Positions 11,047-12,479 of a stretch of DNA of 12,479 nucleotides are shown piece by piece. The stretch is from NCBI GenBank assembly GCA_030836705.1, contig JAUPLZ010000220.1, positions 1-12,479 on the forward strand, in the 5' to 3' direction. Each line of letters opens with the position of its first letter. Within the stretch, counting starts at the first letter, position 1. The position numbers and the translations under genes were made by a program. The stretch comes from Campylobacterota bacterium. Lineage in GTDB: Bacteria > Campylobacterota > Campylobacteria > Campylobacterales > SZUA-545. The notes under the pieces were generated by a model, which made no database searches, was not told the origin of the DNA, and was given only the letters and a program-made list of their open reading frames with translations.

Positions 11047-12197
11047 CAACATGTAAAACTAAAATACATAACATTTTTAAGCCCATCGTTGCACGAATAA
11101 CTTCTTCTAAATATAATTTAAACTTTATAACTGATACAGCATATATTAGAGAAGATGGACAATTTACTTTTGGACATTCAATATTGTTAACAAGTAAAAC
11201 TTCACCACAAAAGACAAGCAAGCCAGTAGCATATGACATAGATAATGATTTTTTCAAGAATGCGAGCGATGGTGATATTATTCAAATTACACCCGATGGA
11301 ATAATAAGTGTTCTTTGGGAAAAAAGATTGAATCCGCATGATTTCACATTATTTATTACTCACCAGTGTAATGCAAATTGCATAATGTGTCCTCAGCCTC
11401 CAAAAAAAGATGAATATTCTCTTATGGATACAAATAAAAAAATATTAAAATATCTGTCAAAAGAACCTATTAAAATGATTGGAATTACCGGAGGAGAACC
11501 TACATTAAAGAAAAATGACTTATTGGAGCTAACAAGTTTAGCTTATAAGTACTATCCATCGGCGGATATTAATTTATTAACAAATGGAAAAAAATTATCC
11601 GACTTTAACTATGCAAAGGAATTAGCATTGTCTAATCCAAATATTACTTTTTGCGTCTCGTTTCCATCGGACAACATGGATGATTCCAATGAAATAATGA
11701 GAACACACATTTACGTAGATGTTTTAAAAGCAATTCAAAATTTAGCAATTTTACGACAAAAAATAGAATTGAGAATAGTCATATTAAAGCAAAACTATAA
11801 AAGATTACTTGAAATAGCACAATTTATATATAGAAATTTCCCATTTATTTATCATATAGCATTCATGGGAATGGAAGTTACGGGGTACGCTTTTGATAAT
11901 ATTGACGATATAAATATAGAACCTTCTTTGTATAATGACAGATTGCTAAGTGCTGTGCAGTTTTTGCATCAAAGAGATATGCATGTATCAGTTTATAATA
12001 TACCTTTTTGTCTTGTTGATAAAAGAATGTGGAAATTTGTTAAAAATTCAATTTCAAAATGGAAGCAATCGTATAATTTAGAGTGTAATCTTTGTTCAAA
12101 AAAAAGTATTTGTTCAGGGATATTTACAACAACTAAAATAAATAATTTTAAGTTACAACCTATTTTAGAATCGCGGTTTATGTTTATTATTTTATGA
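11043..12197 (+). CDS. hxsC: HxsC, second radical SAM enzyme of the His-Xaa-Ser system
   Basis: This 384-aa radical SAM protein pairs with HxsB. The SAM cluster motif is C109-x3-C113-x2-C116 in FITHQCNANCIMCPQPP (104-120), which carries the HxsC-style CPQPP, and GITGGEPTL (147-155) contains the GGEP motif. The C-terminal C348-x2-C351-x5-C357 (CNLCSKKSICSGIF) ends in the C-G/S-G-F/I-F pattern typical of HxsC. The N-terminal 100 residues are a beta-rich module that is less conserved. ATG 11043 overlaps the hxsB stop in an ATGA configuration, giving tight coupling. The tail after about residue 370 (LQPILESRFMFIIL) is hydrophobic. Family members act in the cytoplasm and presumably modify HxsA before export. 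Confidence 0.9.
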   Translation: MTTCKTKIHNIFKPIVARITSSKYNLNFITDTAYIREDGQFTFGHSILLTSKTSPQKTSKPVAYDIDNDFFKNASDGDIIQITPDGIISVLWEKRLNPHDFTLFITHQCNANCIMCPQPPKKDEYSLMDTNKKILKYLSKEPIKMIGITGGEPTLKKNDLLELTSLAYKYYPSADINLLTNGKKLSDFNYAKELALSNPNITFCVSFPSDNMDDSNEIMRTHIYVDVLKAIQNLAILRQKIELRIVILKQNYKRLLEIAQFIYRNFPFIYHIAFMGMEVTGYAFDNIDDINIEPSLYNDRLLSAVQFLHQRDMHVSVYNIPFCLVDKRMWKFVKNSISKWKQSYNLECNLCSKKSICSGIFTTTKINNFKLQPILESRFMFIIL

Positions 12198-12243
12198 TAC
12201 AATTTGTACAATCATTAAGAACACATAAGTCAGGGGAAATTAT

Positions 12244-12479
12244 ATGGATAAACCATATCCGAACAGTTTAGGTAATCCACCTTTGTTAGAAATGATTGTT
12301 GAGTTTAGATTTCATACATCTTTACCTGATGAGGCACTATTTGGTTTGTACTATCCAATAATTAAAGATGTATTCCCCAACTATACTTCACTTCCTATTA
12401 TGAATATTCCACCTGAAGTAAGAAAAATGGATCCTGCACTAATGTATCAACCGTATTATCATTTCTCTGGAGATAGTAA
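12244..12479 (+). CDS. TIGR04255-family protein, N-terminal part (runs off the window)
   Basis: The 78 visible codons begin MDKPYPNSLGNPPLLEMIVE. The N/K-P-P-L-x-E-x-x-x-E-x-R-F opening is characteristic of the sporadically distributed TIGR04255 family, a group of about 250 aa with no function that I can state. AGGGG lies 8 nt before ATG 12244, which is a strong site. The gap to hxsC is 46 bp and contains ATACAAT/TACAAT-like words (12200-12215), so it may have its own promoter as well as reading through from hxs. The rest of the gene and the next neighbours lie outside the window. Confidence 0.72.
   Translation, partial: MDKPYPNSLGNPPLLEMIVEFRFHTSLPDEALFGLYYPIIKDVFPNYTSLPIMNIPPEVRKMDPALMYQPYYHFSGDS

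Noticed and set aside
2878..12479. A second copy of the tRNA-Arg 3' end (attR) in the window.
   Set aside because: No match to the T-arm and acceptor end sequence was found by reading through; attR, if any, lies outside.

Overview
The window reads as a chromosomal segment from a Campylobacterota bacterium (Sulfurovum/Sulfurimonas-like). The DNA is AT-rich and promoters have TACAAT-type -10 boxes. It carries a futalosine-pathway-type UbiA prenyltransferase (MqnP-like), a PssA-like enzyme, and secreted Hcp-type Sel1 repeats. The genus is an inference; the phylum call is fairly secure.

Region 1 (1-2877) is ordinary core genome. It holds the 5' end of miaA on the minus strand, then a tight plus-strand set: a PssA-like CDP-alcohol phosphatidyltransferase, mqnP, a membrane-anchored coiled-coil protein and a divergent uracil-DNA glycosylase. 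It ends with tRNA-Arg(GCG), which has its own promoter.

Region 2 (2878-about 5400) looks like an integrated replicon that used the 3' end of the tRNA gene as its target. It contains a tandem CCCACTT repeat close to the tRNA, an operator-like palindrome, an AlpA/excisionase-type HTH protein, a small basic protein, a Rep-like protein whose start codon lies in a nested palindrome, and a small winged-helix-like protein. An inverted repeat followed by four helically phased TCAATC repeats closes it. No integrase or second att copy is visible.

Region 3 (about 5490-8560) is a minus-strand accessory patchwork. It has a tiny Cys-containing secreted protein whose original start may be lost, a two-TM protein with a topoisomerase-type zinc ribbon, a 101-residue FtsZ fragment that stops before the GGGTGTG motif, an Hcp-like Sel1 protein, a conserved hypothetical protein of 229 aa and an IS3-family remnant. 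The last two lie between two copies of an imperfect direct repeat of 80-90 bp.

Region 4 (8561-12479) is very AT-rich and holds a complete His-Xaa-Ser maturation operon: hxsA (secreted precursor with seven tandem HXS units), hxsD, hxsB and hxsC (two radical SAM enzymes). It is followed by the start of a TIGR04255-family gene. HxsA is presumably the substrate, HxsB and HxsC the modifying enzymes and HxsD a small accessory partner. The operon shows two unexpected features: a dnaX-type A AAA AAG slippery site directly before the hxsD stop, which would join hxsD in frame to the ATG-less hxsB, and a perfect 17-bp inverted repeat inside the start of hxsB.
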